64,000 nt of DNA from Carex sylvatica (Eukaryota > Streptophyta > Magnoliopsida > Poales > Cyperaceae). Where the stretch lies: assembly GCA_964058845.1 (NCBI GenBank), contig CAXKVR010000315.1:62001-126000 (forward strand), given 5' to 3'. The notes beneath the pieces were generated by a model. It saw nothing but the letters and a program-made list of their open reading frames with translations, was not told the DNA's origin and searched no databases. Positions 1 to 12,172 of the stretch are shown piece by piece. The position numbers and the translations under genes were made by a program. Position 1 is the stretch's first letter. Each line of letters opens with the position of its first letter.

Positions 1-2205
1 CATACCTTATTTCTCACTCAGGACCTACTGGTAAACTATATATTTGGTATACACTTCTGGAGCATCAATTTCCTCTTTCTGTTTCATCATGACTTTTGTT
101 GTATGTCGTGATGTGCCTCTTGACAATGTGGCATATAACTAACCGTGCGAAAAAAAACATGCTCGGGTAAGATGTCGACGTTATAAATTATTTGTCTTTG
201 TACTTTATTGATTGTCATGACAAAACTCAGACAAATAGGGAATTGGTTTTGTGTAAACTATAGATGAAGTTTAAAAGAAAGAGTAAGTCTTAGGTGCTCT
301 GGATCACATAAAGCCTTACGTGCTACGGCCTCAAAAATCTATCGTAAAAACTTTAAATTTCGATCTAAGTAACTCACTAAATTGATTATACAATGAACTT
401 AGAGAATACCAATTTTTACTATTTTTAGATTTTTTTTAATATTTTTATAATTTATGAAAGATGATAAAAAATAATCTAAAAATATTGACAATTTTCTTTT
501 ATTCTAAGTTCTTTTGTACCTATCTTAAAAAATAGTAAAAAAATTTCAAAAAATATAAAATTTGATCTCTAATCATATTTTAATGTGAATATCATGTTGA
601 GCGGTTCGAATCGTTTGTTTGAACTTTGAAATTGAAGATAAAAATATTTGAGTACGATTGGAATGAAACAATGGGGCATTTGAGCCCTCCTCTTGTATAA
701 TAACCTAACTTATATAATATCATAAAAATATATAATTTGTCCCACTATATATATGTTTCAATGAATAATTAAATAAAATTATCTGAAATATTTATGAATC
801 AATCTCGTCATAATGATAGTGTTAAATATAACATAAGAAATTATTATATATAATTTTGTATTTATTATTTTTCTATATAATAATGAGTATGAAATAATTT
901 TTATTCAATAAACTAACAAAAACCTTTTCTTACTCGTACTGTTATCCGATAAGTAAACAAATAAATTTTCCTACTAAATATGGATGGTGTAAATTGATAA
1001 ACGGATGTGTCATCATGAATTCATGATTATATATGTTGATCCACCATCCATGTTGTAAACATTTTAAAATTACAAATAAACCATCAATGTTTTATTGCTT
1101 TTAAATGTAACGGCATAGACTGTATATGCATCCACATATATGCATATATGTATGCAATCGGCTGTCTTATGGAAAATGGCATGCAGTCTATTCTATGTAA
1201 ATTTAAATATGCGGCAGTTATATATGGCAGTGTTATAAAATACGGTTTCTATGTGGTATATAGAAGGCCACCGCATTTTGCATATAGTATACCGTATATA
1301 CAGATTTTTATGCGGATTTATATATGCGGATTTTAAAATAAGAATTCATATATATTTGGAAGCATAATCTCACAACAAAAATAAGAATACACATGTTTGT
1401 AGATATAAGAATACACAATAGTAAAATAATAAAAGCATATATATTTTTAAAATTTACTGATTCAAAAATCTCATAGCAACAATTTTATACGGATCATATG
1501 CGGTTCATATGCGGATCATATGCGGTTCATATACGGATCATATGCGGTTTATATGCGAATTATATGCAGTTCATATGCGGATCATATGCGGTATGCGGTC
1601 AAAATTATATGGCCAAATATGCAGCCGCATATTAGACTGCATATTAAATTTTTATACGGTTCGAAACCGCATGCGCATATATACAGCCGTATAAGCTGCA
1701 TTTTGTTACACTAATATATGGTCACACATATACACATGCGGTTTATACACGGTCCTATACAAATTTTTATTAGTTGCACCCCAATTCGAAAAAGACCTAA
1801 ATAAAATTGCATAGGCTAAAATACCCATATATTATAAATTTATTTTATTTTATATATATATTCGTTTAATATTTTATAGTAAAACTGTATATGTATTTTC
1901 ACATTAAAATGTGATAAACAGTATACAATTACGTTCCGCATGCATAAACAAAAATACTGATCACCACAACAACATCAAATGTGAGCTCATCACTCTTATG
2001 TGGACCGCCATACATTTTCTTCTGAAAAATTTGTATCACATCACTGAATAACTGGTCACAGATCCAACAAAATAAATATTAAAAATCCACATGTGATTAA
2101 ATATCCTCAAGGCCCAAATAGAAAGCCCATGGGCCTACGGGGTCCCATAAGGGCGACTAAACCGAAGCACCAAGCAATTGAAAAACAGTGGAGCTGCTAC
2201 CAGAT
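1..2205. other. Intergenic DNA upstream of TIC22
   Basis: No convincing gene is visible. The stretch at about 500-700 resembles the right half of the foldback MITE seen in TIC22 intron 6: it shares an A-rich arm and an end reading AACAATGGGGCAT. The left half does not pair with it, so it is probably a decayed remnant. A repeat rich in ATATGCGG follows at about 1.1-1.77 kb. The last 200 bases before the TIC22 start are less AT-rich and probably hold its promoter, but no clear TATA box could be assigned. Confidence 0.6.
1090..1775. repeat. ATATGCGG-rich degenerate repeat
   Basis: Between about 1490 and 1600 short units such as TCATATGCGGATCATATGCG follow one another in direct orientation. More diverged ATATGC/GCATAT words extend on both sides. 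The block may be an old hAT-type MITE or a small satellite-like tract. No terminal repeats or target-site duplication could be fixed, so its class is unknown. Short open frames inside it are by-products of the repeat. Confidence 0.45.
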
Positions 2206-5200
2206 ATGACTGGTGCTCCCTCTTCTTTTCCCCTCTCCATCGCGCCAATGGTCTCCTCCACCTCCGCCTCCGACTCTACCTCCGGCATCTCGCCTCCTCC
2301 TCCAAATCCCATCGCGGCCATTTCCTCCTTCCTCCAACACCATCTCTCCCAGTTCTCCGCCCGCCTCGACCAGACCCGCCGCACTGCCTCTGCCTCCTTC
2401 GCTTCCCTTTCAACCCCTCCGCTTTCCGTCTCTGCTTCAACCCCTGAACCCATGCACGCTTTCGACCTCGCTCTAAATGCCAATGACGTCGCGAAGACAC
2501 TCTCTGGTACTTCAGTGTACACTGTCAGTAACTCGAACAACGAGTTTGTACTCATCTCTGATCCAAGCAATGGTACGAGATCACTAGGTTTGCTCTGTTT
2601 TCGTCAGGAGGATGCCGAGGCTCTTCTTTCACAGGTATTTGATCTAGTTTTTAAGTTGATATACAATTTTGAAATGTTGAACTGATGGATGTGAAATTGG
2701 TAATTGGTCTGGGCTATTAGGTAAAAACAAAGCAACCAGTTTTGGGGAAAGGGGCTAGAGTGGTGCCGATAACTCTTGATCAGGTGCATTTCTTAGACCC
2801 AACTCCAATTGGATATTTAATCACAATTTAATGTTGAAACTTGAAACTATTAGTTTTGATACTGTAATTGTCTGACACAAATTCAGACGACCATTAAATT
2901 TAATACAAATATCGCCATTGTCATCTTGATGTTACTATTAATGGGAAAGTTAAAATAAAAGACAATGCTCTTTCGCAAATTACAGTACCAGAAAATGATA
3001 CTATAGAGCATTATGTCTCATTTATGTGCCTGTTTGTTGCCTCTGCTGCTTTCTCTTTAATATAGAAATACATGTTTCTGAGATGTCCTAAAGCGTACAC
3101 TTGCAGTATAATGTGTTTGTTATTATTAATTTTTAGTCTTTTGATTCTTCGCTTCGCATGCTAACTTTAGGCATGCAGGTTTACATGTTAAAAGTTGAAG
3201 GAATTGCTTTTCGGTTCCTGCCTGATCCTCTTCAGATTAAACATGCACTTAAGGTTGTCTCATGAATTTATCCTTTAGTGTTAATAATCTCATTTTTTTA
3301 ATAAATGCTTTACTGTTTGCTTGATGGAACTACGTGCTGAAATTACTGTGACAATGTTCATTAATTAACAACATAATATCAATAAGATAGAATGGTTATT
3401 GTGAAAATACTTGACTAGCTCACATGACAAGTGTACTTGCTAAAATCATATTTCCATGTAATGTTCATCAGCACACTCTAATTCCTGTAAATTTTTGTAC
3501 AATCGTTATTTACGCAATGTTGATTGTTTACTGAAATGTTTATTTGCCTTATATTCTTTATTGCAGTTAAAATCATCTGATCTATCGAAAGGATTTGATG
3601 GTGTTCCAGTTTTTCAGGTACACTTGTGCTTCTTATTAGCTTACTGAAATAATATTTCCATGTAATATCTAGAAGCACACTAATTCCTGTAAAATATTGT
3701 ACAATTGTTATTTACGCAATGTTGATAATTTACTGAAATGTTTAGCTGCCTCATAGAATCCAGGATCTAATACTGTTTTGCATGACTGTTCGAAAGGCAT
3801 TGTATGGTTTTAACAGCATAATTGAACTTTGCTGGTATACACAAACTAAGTTTAGTTTTCAATTTCTATTTACAGTCAGATCTACTGGTTATAAAGAAGA
3901 AAAATAGGAGATACTGCCCCATATATTTTCAGAGGGAAGATATAGAGAAAGAACTCACAAAGGCATCGAGACAATTAAGTGGGCCCAGCTTGTCCCAGCA
4001 GATTATGGTACGTGCGTTTGGAATTTTCTTTTCTCCTTTCTTGCTTTTAAAAAAAATGATATTTTATTTTTTCATTTATTGTAATTTGCTTCTTGCATCC
4101 CCTCCAGGTAGGGAGTTTCGAAGATGTATTGAAGAAAATGGAGGTACGTATACCATGCACATTTTTTTTCTTGATTAATTTTGTTTTTTAAAATAAATCT
4201 ATTGGGTGTGAATCAGGATCTTCATCTAATCATCTCTATTTTTTTTATCTCTACACTCTTGATGGATAACTTTTTATTCATTTACACTCTTCGTTCTGAT
4301 ATGTCTGCAGATAAGGCCCAGCATTCATATATTGCAAATGACATTTTTGCACATACTTTGGAACAAATTTGACCCTAGTTTTGATGAGTTGCTATTTGCA
4401 ACTCCAAATTAACATGAAACAGAACTAAGCATTCCTCTGGTCAGATGAATTAAGTTTGAAGTTTCTTTACTAATCGAGATGAAAAGTCAGGGTCAATTAG
4501 CTGAAAAAGAGAGGACTTTTGTCTGGAGCAATCTAGTGAACCTTTTTGTTCCTTGATGCCAGGAGTATAATTACTTGCTAAAAGAGTAGGATTATAATGC
4601 GCCATTGTTCTCCGTGCCTCAATCATGCCTCACATTCTCATCTCCGTTTTCAAAGTTCAAACAGTTGATCCAAACTACTCAATATGATCTCTATATTAAA
4701 ATGTGGTTGGAGACCAAATTTTAGATTTTTTTTACTAATAAGATAGGTACAAAATCACTGTTTTTGGATTGTCCCGGATCTTTTGAAAAACAGTGATTTT
4801 GTACCTATCTAAATATTTAGTAAAAAAATTTCTAAAAAATATAAAATTAGCTCTCCGAGCACATTTGAATACGGAGATCATGTCGAGTGGTTTGAATCAA
4901 CTGTTTGGACTTTGAAAATTGAGATAAAGATGTGAGGCCTGATTGCAGCACGAAAACAATGGGGCATGTTAACCCTACTCTTGCTAAAAGCCCCCAAAAC
5001 TGTTGGGTTTTGTAAACAATGTCGATGTTGCAAAACTGTTAAATTTACTCCCCCCCCCCCCCCCCCCCCCTCCTTTTTTTCTTTACCATAAAATGTATTT
5101 CGGTTTCTAACTAACATTATGTTTGATGTGTATACAGATGAATGACAAAGACTCTGGATGGGATGACTTGATATTTATCCCACCTGGAAAGAGTTGCACA

Positions 5201-5227
5201 CAACACCTCAATGAGGTTTCAGCTTGA
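2206..5227 (+). CDS. TIC22: Protein TIC22, chloroplastic (Tic22-like family), seven exons
   Basis: Exons are 2206-2634, 2721-2783, 3179-3253, 3567-3617, 3876-4007, 4108-4143 and 5138-5227. All introns are GT/AG and all junctions are in phase 0, giving 291 residues. Residues 1-80 are rich in Ser and Pro, as expected of a chloroplast transit peptide. The mature part carries family hallmarks such as GTSVYTVSNS, LLCFRQEDAE, VVPITLDQVY, EGIAFRFLPDP, GFDGVPVFQSDLLV, RYCPIYFQREDIEKEL and DLIFIPPGKS near the C terminus. From the family, Tic22 is a peripheral protein of the chloroplast intermembrane space that helps preproteins pass between the TOC and TIC translocons. The ATG at 2206 is the first in-frame ATG; the open frame continues upstream only from a GTG. 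Intron 6 is the longest (994 bp) because it holds a MITE and a poly-C tract. The gene looks intact. Family assignment comes from motif recall, not a search. Confidence 0.93.
4584..4980. mobile_element. Foldback MITE (Mutator-type) in TIC22 intron 6
   Basis: A near-palindromic element of 397 bp starts GAGTAGG and ends CCTACTC. It is flanked by an exact 9-bp direct repeat TTGCTAAAA at 4575-4583 and 4981-4989, the target-site length typical of Mutator-like elements. Its arms contain the motif TTGGAGACCAAATTTTA shared with many other elements in this window. The insertion sits well away from the splice sites, so splicing should survive. Confidence 0.8.
5050..5070. repeat. Poly-C homopolymer of 21 bases in TIC22 intron 6
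   Basis: An uninterrupted run of 21 C lies 67 bases upstream of the last TIC22 exon, followed by a T-rich tract that could serve as polypyrimidine tract. Its length is likely variable or inexact in the assembly. Confidence 0.9.
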
Positions 5228-5842
5228 GAAATGCTAAGAAGCTCCAGAGCATGACCGGACTCCCCTCACCATGACTATTGCTTGTGCAAAGAAAAATACT
5301 TATTTCACTAGCTTGAAGAAGTGTCACCAGGGTTTTGTCAAATTTCATGTTGTAATTTTACAGTTTGGAAGAGTTGTTAAGTGGGAAGCATGAGCTGTTG
5401 TATTTGAAGCATTTTTGAGGTTAATGAGCACGCTACTTGAAAGAAATGTAAAATCTGATTAGAGCTTTCAGCCTCTCCCTTTCTCTCTCTCTCTCTCTCT
5501 GACCAGTCCATACAGTCTTTGACTTGTTCTCATCTCATTTGATGTTGATCTTTTACCTCGAGTACTCAAAATTGCAACCCATCTCTCTTTCATAAAAAAA
5601 AAAGATGTGCCCATTATTACCAACAAATCATTGAAGGCCACAAGGTGTGCTAATCTCGTATGGGTTTGACTAACGGGTCACATGTGACATGGTACTTGTT
5701 TTAAATAATAAAGCAATTGTTTATGTCCTTTGCGACCCAGTCCATTAATGAACTATTTTGGAGTCTACCTAGAGATTTCTTCCTTCAAATTTGTGAGAAG
5801 AGAGAGAGCATAACTCTGTTGCAAGATCAATACTAGAAGAGG
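5228..5842. other. TIC22 3' region and space before the first FUT exon
   Basis: The first part is presumably the TIC22 3' untranslated region. A CT microsatellite lies at about 5482-5500. Upstream of 5843 is a possible TATA-like AT tract near 5700 and a GA-rich leader (GAAGAGAGAGAGCATAAC) that resembles a plant 5' untranslated region. No other gene is visible. Confidence 0.5.
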
Positions 5843-6029
5843 ATGGAAGCAAATCGGGTAGCATTTGTTGCGGGTTTCATCTCTGTGTTGTCTCTGTTGA
5901 TTGTATTTGATTTCTCGAGAGGTGGCCTTGCGTTTTCTTCATCGCAAGTAGTTCGATCTAAACCCAACAACAATCTTCAATCTATACCCAACAACAATCT
6001 TCAATCTATACCCAACAACAATCTCCAAG
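5843..6029 (+). pseudogene. Orphan first exon of a GT37 fucosyltransferase (or alternative first exon of FUT-B)
   Basis: The ATG at 5843 opens 62 codons: a very short cytosolic tail, a hydrophobic anchor at residues 6-24 (VAFVAGFISVLSLLIVF) and a stem with three near-identical PNNNLQ repeats. The frame runs to CAAG followed by GTCTGT, a possible donor leaving one base of a codon. That is the same phase as every other FUT first exon here. No second exon follows before the next FUT first exon at 9081. By phase it could splice to the FUT-B acceptor at 10716, which would give an enzyme of 547 residues with a different anchor. Either it is the relic of a gene that lost exon 2, or a second promoter and anchor for FUT-B. 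Only the architecture supports the family call, since first exons are poorly conserved. Confidence 0.55.
5963..6029 (+). repeat. Coding minisatellite, 24-bp unit, nearly three copies
   Basis: The unit starts CCCAACAACAATCT and recurs at 5963, 5987 and 6011. Its length is a multiple of three, so it adds eight residues (PNNNLQSI) per copy to the predicted lumenal stem without shifting the frame. Confidence 0.85.
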
Positions 6030-6631
6030 GTCTGTATCCTTTTCTTTCCTTTAATTCCTGTTTTTTTTTCCTTCTCTTTCCTCTTTTATTTGTTTGTTGT
6101 GAGGGTGAGATTATGAGAAATGAAGAGATATCTTGAGGTTTAGATCACAACCGTGGGAGTTCATAATCCCTTTCTAAAAAAAACAGTTTATTTAAAAAGG
6201 TTTTTGATATGAGAAATCTGGTATGAAAAGAGGCATTGTGTATTGGTACTTGATACCCAGTAATCGATTAAGAATAAATGCAAAATCAAAGAGCGCTAAA
6301 TAGGAAGGAAACAGCTATTGCTTGATTTAAATTAGATTCAAGGAATGCTGTTTTTTCTTCTTGATAGTTGATAGTTGTTACCAACTACCAAGGCAGGCAC
6401 TAGGCCGAGAATTCAGTTGAATTTTTAGTTCGGCATGGACCACCAATTAATTATTGAGTTTAAAACTAGAAATATATTATTAAAAGATGCTCACAAGTAC
6501 ACAACTAATCCCCACAACTAATACGCAAGAAGTGATAGAATAGAGATGGACCTCTTAACTTGTTAAAATCAATCAATATGTAGGTGCCCACTGGGAACCT
6601 CTAACTTGTTAAAATCAATCAATATGTAGGT

Positions 6632-6820
6632 GGAAATAAATCTGCTGTGATTCCAATGGAATAACAAGGTCCTGTTATTCCGATCTCAACCATTCAACTT
6701 CATTGAGATTCGTGTATGAAAAAGTTCTTCATTGAGATTTGCACATGGAGAACTTTGAATGATTGAGATTGGAATAACAGGACCTTGTTATTCCATGGGA
6801 ATCACAGCAGATTTATTTCC
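6632..6820. mobile_element. Foldback MITE with GGAAATAAATCTGCT ends
   Basis: The inverted ends GGAAATAAATCTGCTGTGAT and their complement enclose a 189-bp hairpin. The flanks share GTAGGT (6626-6631 and 6821-6826), possibly a 6- or 7-bp target duplication. The same ends occur on the element at 50097-50258. More diverged relatives lie at 18597-18756, at 48957-49133 and at the window end from about 63846. Confidence 0.75.
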
Positions 6821-7415
6821 GTAGGTGCCCACTGATTTATGAAACTTCCAAAAACATAATTGAACTCCCTAATATATGTGGGTCCGGATTCCTAAAATGT
6901 ACTCAAAATTTGAGTTTGGATCTTCAAAATTCGATCAATTCGGTATGAACTATGAAGTAAAATTTACGGAGTTTCTTTAATAATTGTGCATATTCTGATC
7001 GAACAGTTCTGATTTAAACTCGAGCTTTGAGTTACTTCAGGAAATCTGAATTTCAACATATGTACGCTAGAAGTTCGTATTCACTAATTTTTCTTTTATA
7101 TATATTTTTTAATTTGGATCGTTAATTTAAAAACGAACGGATCTGATCGATCCAATTTAAAATTGATGGGGTTTTTTTTATGTGGATTTAGTATGTTCAT
7201 TTCAATCATACGTTTGATTTAAAATAGTAAGGTTCTACCTTTTCTTTTGAAAAAAAAAATAGGTGATGCCAATTCTTAGGTGATGTCAATTCTGTATGCC
7301 ACCACCCAAGGATACGGTAGGAAAAACAGATCTGATCCCAACTATTCAATTAAAGAATCGGACCCGTGTACAGTAATCAATATAGACACCAATTATGCAT
7401 GCATATGTCAAAAGT

Positions 7416-7828
7416 GAGTGGCTAATATTAAAATGTTTGTTTTTAGGTTACAGAAAAAGTATTTTGATTTTTATATTTTAAAGTCTAAATAGTTAATTCA
7501 AATCGTTTAACATTCAATCTATATTAAAATGTATTTGGAGACTAAATTTTATATTTTTTTGAATTTTTTTTACTATTTATTAAGTCAATTTTAAAATTGT
7601 TCTTTTCAATGATTCAATTTTTTTTTCACTGTTTATTAAAATTAGTAATTTTAAACTGATTTAATAAATAGTAAAAAATTGAAAAAACTGTAAAATTTGA
7701 TCTCCAAACACATTTTAATATAAAAATCACATTTAACGATTTGGATCGATCATTTAGACTTTAAAAATTAAAAAATCAATTGACTACACCACAACTCCCA
7801 AATAAACATTTTGATATTAACCAACCTC
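7416..7828. mobile_element. Foldback MITE related to the Mutator-type family
   Basis: The ends are inverted (GAGTGGCTAATATTAAAATG against the complement of CATTTTGATATTAACCAACC). The arms contain the shared ATTTATTAAGTC and GAGACTAAATTTTATA motifs. No clean target duplication was found, so the exact ends are uncertain by a few bases. Confidence 0.6.
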
Positions 7829-9080
7829 ATATCAAAATATTGAAACACCGATTTAATACGGATGATGATGAGTCTATCTTTCCAGAGCTAGACCGTTTTG
7901 TTGTTTAAGGTGTGCATGATACTTAAAATGACCACTTAAATTGAGTTTGATTTTAATCAGGAAAAGCGAACAATTCTACATAAAAGATAAAGACATTATA
8001 ACAATTATGATCGTCTGAAATAAATGCTCACATAATTTTTAATTTGCACTAAATTACGGTCCAATAATAATGCTATGATCGTCATATATATGAATTTGTG
8101 GAATAGTAGTACAAAATATCTTTCACCAAACCATCTAATCATATCCATATAATTGAAGAGGATATCAACAGTATCTCTATGTTGTCTTCATATAACCTCT
8201 CAAGTGCAAATCATGGATTAAGAATAAGTAAAATAAAAATATTAATATTCTTACATTTAATATTCTATATTTTTAACTTTATTTAAAAAATACTTATACT
8301 TGACATGCACACAATTTATATCTAAATTTACAAGCATTTATACTTAAGTGTATAAAGTGGTCAACATCTCTTTTTTGAATAAAAAAGTTTAAAACTTTGC
8401 CAAGTAAATGAGTACAGAGGATTTTGTGCCAAATACAAGCATTTATACTTTTTGTAATCATTGATTTTCTACTGATACAAATAATTTTGTACAACAAAAA
8501 ATCAATTCTTTTATGAATCAGAATCACTGTTCACGATCCATAAATCCTCTAATTAATTTTATGCAATACCAAACCCTTTGTATCCGTAGATACTGAGAGT
8601 TTTGTGCCACAAAAAATCAATCATTTTATGGATCCGACTTATTGAGTTCTATCCATAATTTTATTTTTTTGCAAATTCTTTGTACAATTTTATAAAATAA
8701 AAAATTAATAAATTGAATTCAATGAGTGAGATCTTACTATATTTGATAGAAATAAAATACTCTTTCTATTTCTATTTTAGTATGGCTGAATTTTATAATT
8801 TTTAAAGATAAAAAATTCCCCTGATGCTCTTGAAACTTGCTAATATTATATGAAAAGTAGCGAATAATAGCATGTTATTTTACTTAATCAAACTCACATC
8901 TAATCCGATAATTTCCTCTGATTATTCAACGCACCACCTTCGCGCCACTTCCTTTCTTCTTCCATTATGTCTTTGACCCGACCTACTCTTTTTCTCTAAT
9001 CCCAAACTAGAAAGTCAAAAACGAAGTGAAAGAGAGCGATAGATAGAGAGGGAATAATAAAGAGGGAACGATCAATATAT

Positions 9081-12000
9081 ATGAAAATGGCGAAGAGTCC
9101 AAGGAGGTCACAGGAAGAGGAGGATGTAGCGGAGGAGGAGAAAAAGAATATCAGCCACTGGCGCCGCTTGAGGAGGTCCGAGCTGGTGCTGATCGGAATT
9201 TTTGTCTCTCTTCCGGCTATCATCCTTCTTATCGGCGGCCGGTGGGGTGGTAACGCTGCTGTCGCTCAATCTGACCCTGTCTCACCTAAAGGTAGATACT
9301 ACTATGCCTGATGCCTCCCCCTTTGTTGATTGCCCCATCTTTTGCTTGCCTTTGGTTTCATTAGTTTACGAATTCTCTCGAATTAGGGATCAGTAAACCA
9401 GTGATTGTTCTTTAGGCTTTAATTGCATTTAGGAATTGGACTTCATTTTTCTCGATTTTGTAAGTTTTTGAGCTGAAGATGTTACGAGTGGTTTTAGTCA
9501 AGAAAAACAAATAATTAACAATTTATTTTTTTGCTAATAAGTAAGTAACACTTCGATTACACAAAATTTGTAAATGCATGCTCCAATTTCTGAGGCAAAA
9601 TATCAGTTTCTATTTCAAAAGGACGATCTGGAATTTTTTTTTTTTTTTTTGGTGTTGAATGGTTTAGTTATCGAAGTTCCTTTTTGTTTTGTGGTAGCTG
9701 TGTGCATGGGCCCCCAGCCCACCTGTTCCCTGGTACTTATTCATGAGTTCCATGAATCATGTATTGACTTTGAATTCCTTTGAGGTCATTCTCAACTTGA
9801 ATAGACATGGTCTATGAAATGAACATTCCAGATTTAACCTAATATTCCTTTATTTCTTTATCCGTAGACTTGTCTTTCATATGCCGTCCACGGAATACGT
9901 ATCCCCTGAGATATCTCAAACTTTGCGTGATTTTATGGAAAATCCCAACCGTTTAAAGACATTATGCACGAATCTAAAAGCACACAAAATACTGACCCCT
10001 ACATCACCCCCGAATAGGCACCGGACACGTCGGTCACGCAAAAGTTGAGATATCTCAGAGGATTCGCACTCCCGTCCACGCGCCAAGTATTACTTCACAT
10101 GATCTAGGAATCTTTCAGCCAAGTATTAATAAGTATTTTGTTACAGTAGATTCCAACTGTAGCACTCTTTTTTTTATTTTATTTCCATTAATAAGAAAAT
10201 ATTTTGTTATAATATATTTTTTAATAAGTATTACTGGACATATGATAAGAATGTTAGTTTATTTAAATATTTTTATTTATTAAATATTAATAACAAGAAG
10301 TACTTTCTTTTCATTTTTTTCGCTCCTGTAAATAAAACTTAGTTTATGATCAAGTATCAAGTTTAATCAAGATCCATTCAAAGTACTTGCTTTTTTTTTT
10401 TTTTTTAATTATTAGAGAAAACCCGTAACCTAAAGCTAGTGGACGTCATGCAAGTATGATTCTATTCAATTATGACATGAAAGTATGAAACTATATGTGC
10501 AAATTATTTGATTAACCTTTTTATAAAGTTCTTGATACTGCACCATATTTACTAATGCTTATTTTATTTATCATAGAAGTTCCTATAAAATTAACATATG
10601 CAAGCACAATGCATGCAACATTGAGTCTATGATCCAGATTGGTTCTCACATAAAACTTAGCCCCCTCTATAAACAAAAACATTTCATTCACGTTTGAGCA
10701 ACTGCAATGTTTCAGGTAAGGTGGAGACAAAGCTTAGTACAACACCTGCCATAAGTTCCGACAAATTGCTCGGTGGGTTACTCTTCCCAAATTTCAATGA
10801 ACAATCATGTCAAAGCCGGTACAAATCTTATCAGTACTGGCAAAAATCTCCTTTCACCCTTTCACCGTACCTCACTAAAAAGCTGCGCAAGTACGAATCG
10901 TACCACAAGAAATGTGGCCCCGGCTCGAGACTGTACAAAAAAGCGATGAAGCAACTCAAATCTGGCCACAATTATGAGAACTCGCAATGCCAATACGTAA
11001 TATGGTTTCCGTGTAATGGGTTGGGAAACCGAATGCTATCCCTAGCCTCCGCATTCTTGTATGCTCTTTTGACAAACCGGGTTTTGTTAGCCAATATAGG
11101 CAAAGAATCTGAGAACCTGTTTTGTGAACCATTTCCTGGTAGCTCATGGGTTTTACCCCCTGATTTCCCGTATAACCAACCATATAACCTTCACATCGAC
11201 ACACCTCAGAGTTATGTGAATATGCTAAAGAGAGGGGCTTTTGCGTATAATGCCAATGCTTCATCCTTACCGGCTTATGTTTATCTTCACCTAGAACAGT
11301 TTTCACTGAGGATGCAAAATAACATATTTTGCGAAGAGGATCAAAAGATGCTTTCAAAGTTCAATTGGATGTTACTCAAGTCGGACAGCTATTTTGCACC
11401 AGCATTCTTTTTGATGCCATTGTACCAAGAGGAGCTCAAGAGGATGTTTCCGGAAAAGGAGTCAGTTTTTCATCACTTGGGGCGGTATCTCTACCATCCG
11501 ACCAACGAAGTTTGGGGAAGGATCGAAAGATACTACGATGCTTATCTTGCTCATGCCGACGAAAAGATAGGACTTCAAGTTAGAATCTTCCGAGAAAAAC
11601 CAATCAAGTTTGAAGTCATGTATGATCAAATAATGAGATGCACCAACCAAGTGAAATTTCTACCCGAAATTACTCATTCTGAGCCGCCCATGAGAAATTC
11701 ATCTACAAATACTAAACACAAAGCTATTCTAATTACTTCTTTGTACGCGGGTTATTATGAAAGAATCCGAGCCATCTATTATGACAATCCCACTTTGAAC
11801 GGTGAGGTTGTGTCAGTGTACCAACCTAGCCACGAAGAAGAACAACAAACCGAGGCACAAAATCACAACCAAAAGGCGTTAGCCGAGATATACCTGTTGA
11901 GTTTTTGTGACCAAATGACTATAACTGCATGGTCTACATTTGGATACGTAGCACATAGTTTTGCGGGAATCAAACCGTGGATCTTGATGAGACCCGATTG

Positions 12001-12172
12001 GAATACAGAGGTGGCGGAGGTGCCTTGTATCAAGTCCACAACGGTTGAACCATGTTTGCATTCACCTCCTTTACTCGAGTGTAGAGGGAAGGATACCGAC
12101 GCGGCACATCTGTTACCGTACGTAAGGCACTGTGAGGATGTTGGCTTTGGTATCAAGTTATATGATAGTTAG
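9081..12172 (+). CDS. FUT-B: GT37 alpha-fucosyltransferase, two exons
   Basis: Exons are 9081-9291 and 10716-12172. The first ends one base into a Gly codon that exon 2 completes, giving 555 residues, the usual length for Arabidopsis FUT1-type enzymes. A second in-frame ATG at 9087 has a better context (AAAATGG) and may be the true start. Residues 1-33 are a charged cytosolic tail, about 34-53 a signal anchor (LVLIGIFVSLPAIILLI), then a stem. Catalytic landmarks are KYESYHKKCGP (about 129), NGLGNRMLSLASAFLYALLT (171), LFCEPFP (205), DEKIGLQVRIF (352, with the Arg expected to contact GDP-fucose), HNQKALAEIYLLSFCD (454) and STFGYVAHSFAGIKPW (477). Known members transfer L-fucose from GDP-fucose to xyloglucan galactose or to arabinogalactan proteins in the Golgi; which acceptor applies cannot be told from motifs. 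The open frame running upstream of 10716 is intron read-through. Confidence 0.93.
9893..10071. mobile_element. Mutator-type MITE in the FUT-B intron
   Basis: The 179-bp element has inverted ends (left arm GAATACGTATCCCCTGAGAT) and an exact 9-bp target duplication CCGTCCACG at 9884-9892 and 10072-10080. The GAGATATCTCAA core of each arm is itself palindromic. It does not belong to the TTGGAGACCAAATTT family. Confidence 0.82.

Larger units (their letters stand above)
6030..9080. other. Non-coding DNA between the orphan FUT exon and FUT-B
   Basis: No FUT exon 2 or other gene was found here. It holds two foldback elements (6632-6820 and 7416-7828) and otherwise AT-rich DNA. A 32-bp stretch beginning CTAACTTGTTAAAATC occurs twice, near 6556 and 6601, just before the first MITE. 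The last 150 bases before 9081 contain a GA-rich leader similar to that before 5843. Confidence 0.6.

Noticed and set aside
2157..2570. 137-codon minus-strand frame and further frames overlapping TIC22 exon 1
   Set aside because: These are shadows of the Ser/Pro-rich coding exon; only the + frame continues through spliced exons into conserved TIC22 sequence.
10694..10715. Possible start of FUT-B exon 2 upstream of the acceptor
   Set aside because: The codons before 10716 are intron, and the CAG acceptor joins in phase to exon 1 at 9291, which supplies the membrane anchor.
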